Positions 62,917 through 64,000 of a stretch of DNA of 64,000 nucleotides are shown in pieces. Positions within the stretch are counted from its first letter, which is position 1, and each line of letters begins with the position of its first letter. The stretch lies in NCBI RefSeq assembly GCF_030867095.1, contig NC_081824.1:147837433-147901432 (forward strand). The letters are read 5' to 3'. The position numbers and the translations under genes are program-made. This DNA comes from Alligator mississippiensis (taxonomy: Eukaryota > Chordata > Crocodylia > Alligatoridae). Under the pieces are notes generated by a model. The model searched no databases. It had not been told where the DNA came from and worked only from the letters and a program-made list of their open reading frames with translations.

Positions 62917-63369
62917 AGTAACTCTATGTCCCACACAGAAGTCAACAAACCCTCTTTGAAATGAGGCCAGTCCTGAAAGCATTGTCTTGCAAAGCCCTTG
63001 AGTGGCTACAGATATGCTAAGTGTCAGTATAAGGGATGGGTCAATTTGGAACAATCTGTGAACTGGTCAAAACTGAGACCTTCCCTGCAACAAAACCTTA
63101 ACCAGTAAAAGCCCCACCCCTTCATCCTTAACTGGCAGCATGGCTGGGGAATCTCCTCTCCCCCAACTCTCCAAAAGGTCCAGGATGCAACTTGATGACA
63201 CCCTGTAATCATCCAATGAGCCAAACATTCCCTGGCCTACACCTTCCCTCACTGATGCATCATCATTAATGGTATGACAGATAAAGGTCCAACAACAGTC
63301 ATTTTCTCCAGTTTCATATGGAACATTGGACTGGAAGGTCTGTCTTAAAAGCATTTCAGTTTTCTGTCC

Positions 63370-63845
63370 TTCATGCTTTTATTGAAAGACTGTTCCAGAA
63401 CCCCATTGCACTAATGGGTGAAAGCCTTTTTCTAATTTTCAATCTAAATGTATTAATGAGTAGTGTATACCCATTTGTTCTTCCACCAGCATTGTCCTTT
63501 AGCTTTGGTACTGTGATATATCATAAGCATAGTTCAAAGGTAACAAGAAAGAAGATTTTTCAAAGTAAGTGAATGAGTTGATCATATTCAATAGGTTTTT
63601 TCCCTGACCCTGGTGTTTATTCCTCAATATATTTAAAGCAGAAATCATTTTCCCTCTTAGCTTTCATTTTCTAAGCTACAAAGGCATGCTGTTTTTGACT
63701 CCTCCTAAGACAGGTTCTCCATTCCCTTAATAATCATACTGGCTTTCTATGCACCTGCTCCAGTGTGAATTCCTGTTTCTTGGATGTGGATGACCAGAAC
63801 TGTAAACAGCAGAAGCCACGTTTGACTTGAGATTTGCAGGTTGAT
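63370..63845 (-). mobile_element. Old CR1-type LINE fragment
   Basis: The + strand keeps the antisense framework of a CR1 C-terminus at low identity: gttccagaaccccattgcac, ttctaattttcaatctaaat, then ccttaataatcatactggc and cacctgctccagtgtgaatt and tgaccagaactg. All are diverged from the young copies. Confidence 0.7.
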
Positions 63846-64000
63846 AAATTAATGCTGTCGCAAAGTCCCTGGAGGGTTCCTTTGAGTTATGTAATATCTA
63901 GATAAATGGGGATAAAGGGCTGGTGGAGAATGAGGGAAAGATGATGGGCCTGTTGGAGAGTTGCATGAAGGAAAATATGCTGAAGGTTCTAAGAGAGTCA

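Overview
This is a vertebrate nuclear window. It is almost certainly from a sauropsid and most likely a crocodilian; a turtle is the main alternative. The grounds are many CR1 LINE fragments (one with a long open reverse-transcriptase frame), Penelope-like element (PLE) tails, short hAT-type inverted-repeat elements, and two multi-exon genes with vertebrate GT-AG introns. The species call is inference; no search was run.

Two genes lie tail to tail. On the + strand, positions 1-5232 hold the last four coding exons of C1orf131 (DUF4602 family, nucleolar small-subunit processome factor), with a short 3' UTR ending near 5.57 kb. On the - strand, nine coding exons between 54997 and 14922 encode the C-terminal 435 residues of TRIM67: coiled coil, COS box, FN3 and B30.2/SPRY. 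All exon phases join and the frame runs to a stop. The first TRIM67 exon, expected to carry the RING and B-boxes, lies beyond 64000. The same tail-to-tail neighbours sit at human 1q42.2.

Region by region: 0-5.6 kb is the C1orf131 3' half, its third intron filled by a nested hAT/CR1/PLE insertion with intact 8-bp target duplications. 5.6-14.9 kb is the convergent intergenic region plus the TRIM67 3' UTR, with PLE fragments and a small hAT element. 14.9-55 kb is TRIM67 exons and introns, with two PLE insertions flanked by 12-bp duplications, a third PLE with a broken GIY-YIG endonuclease frame, a solo LTR with 5-bp duplications, several hAT-type elements, a (AAGGG)10 microsatellite and CR1 pieces. 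55-64 kb is TRIM67 intron 1, holding CR1 copies including the best preserved one (59.4-60.96 kb).

The most notable pattern is the PLE architecture. Copies are fold-back structures with short target duplications, a conserved right-hand stop point and a ~45-nt extension on the left arm only. A second, unrelated tail family shows the same fold-back layout. No bacterial-type operon, CRISPR array, tRNA or rRNA gene was seen.
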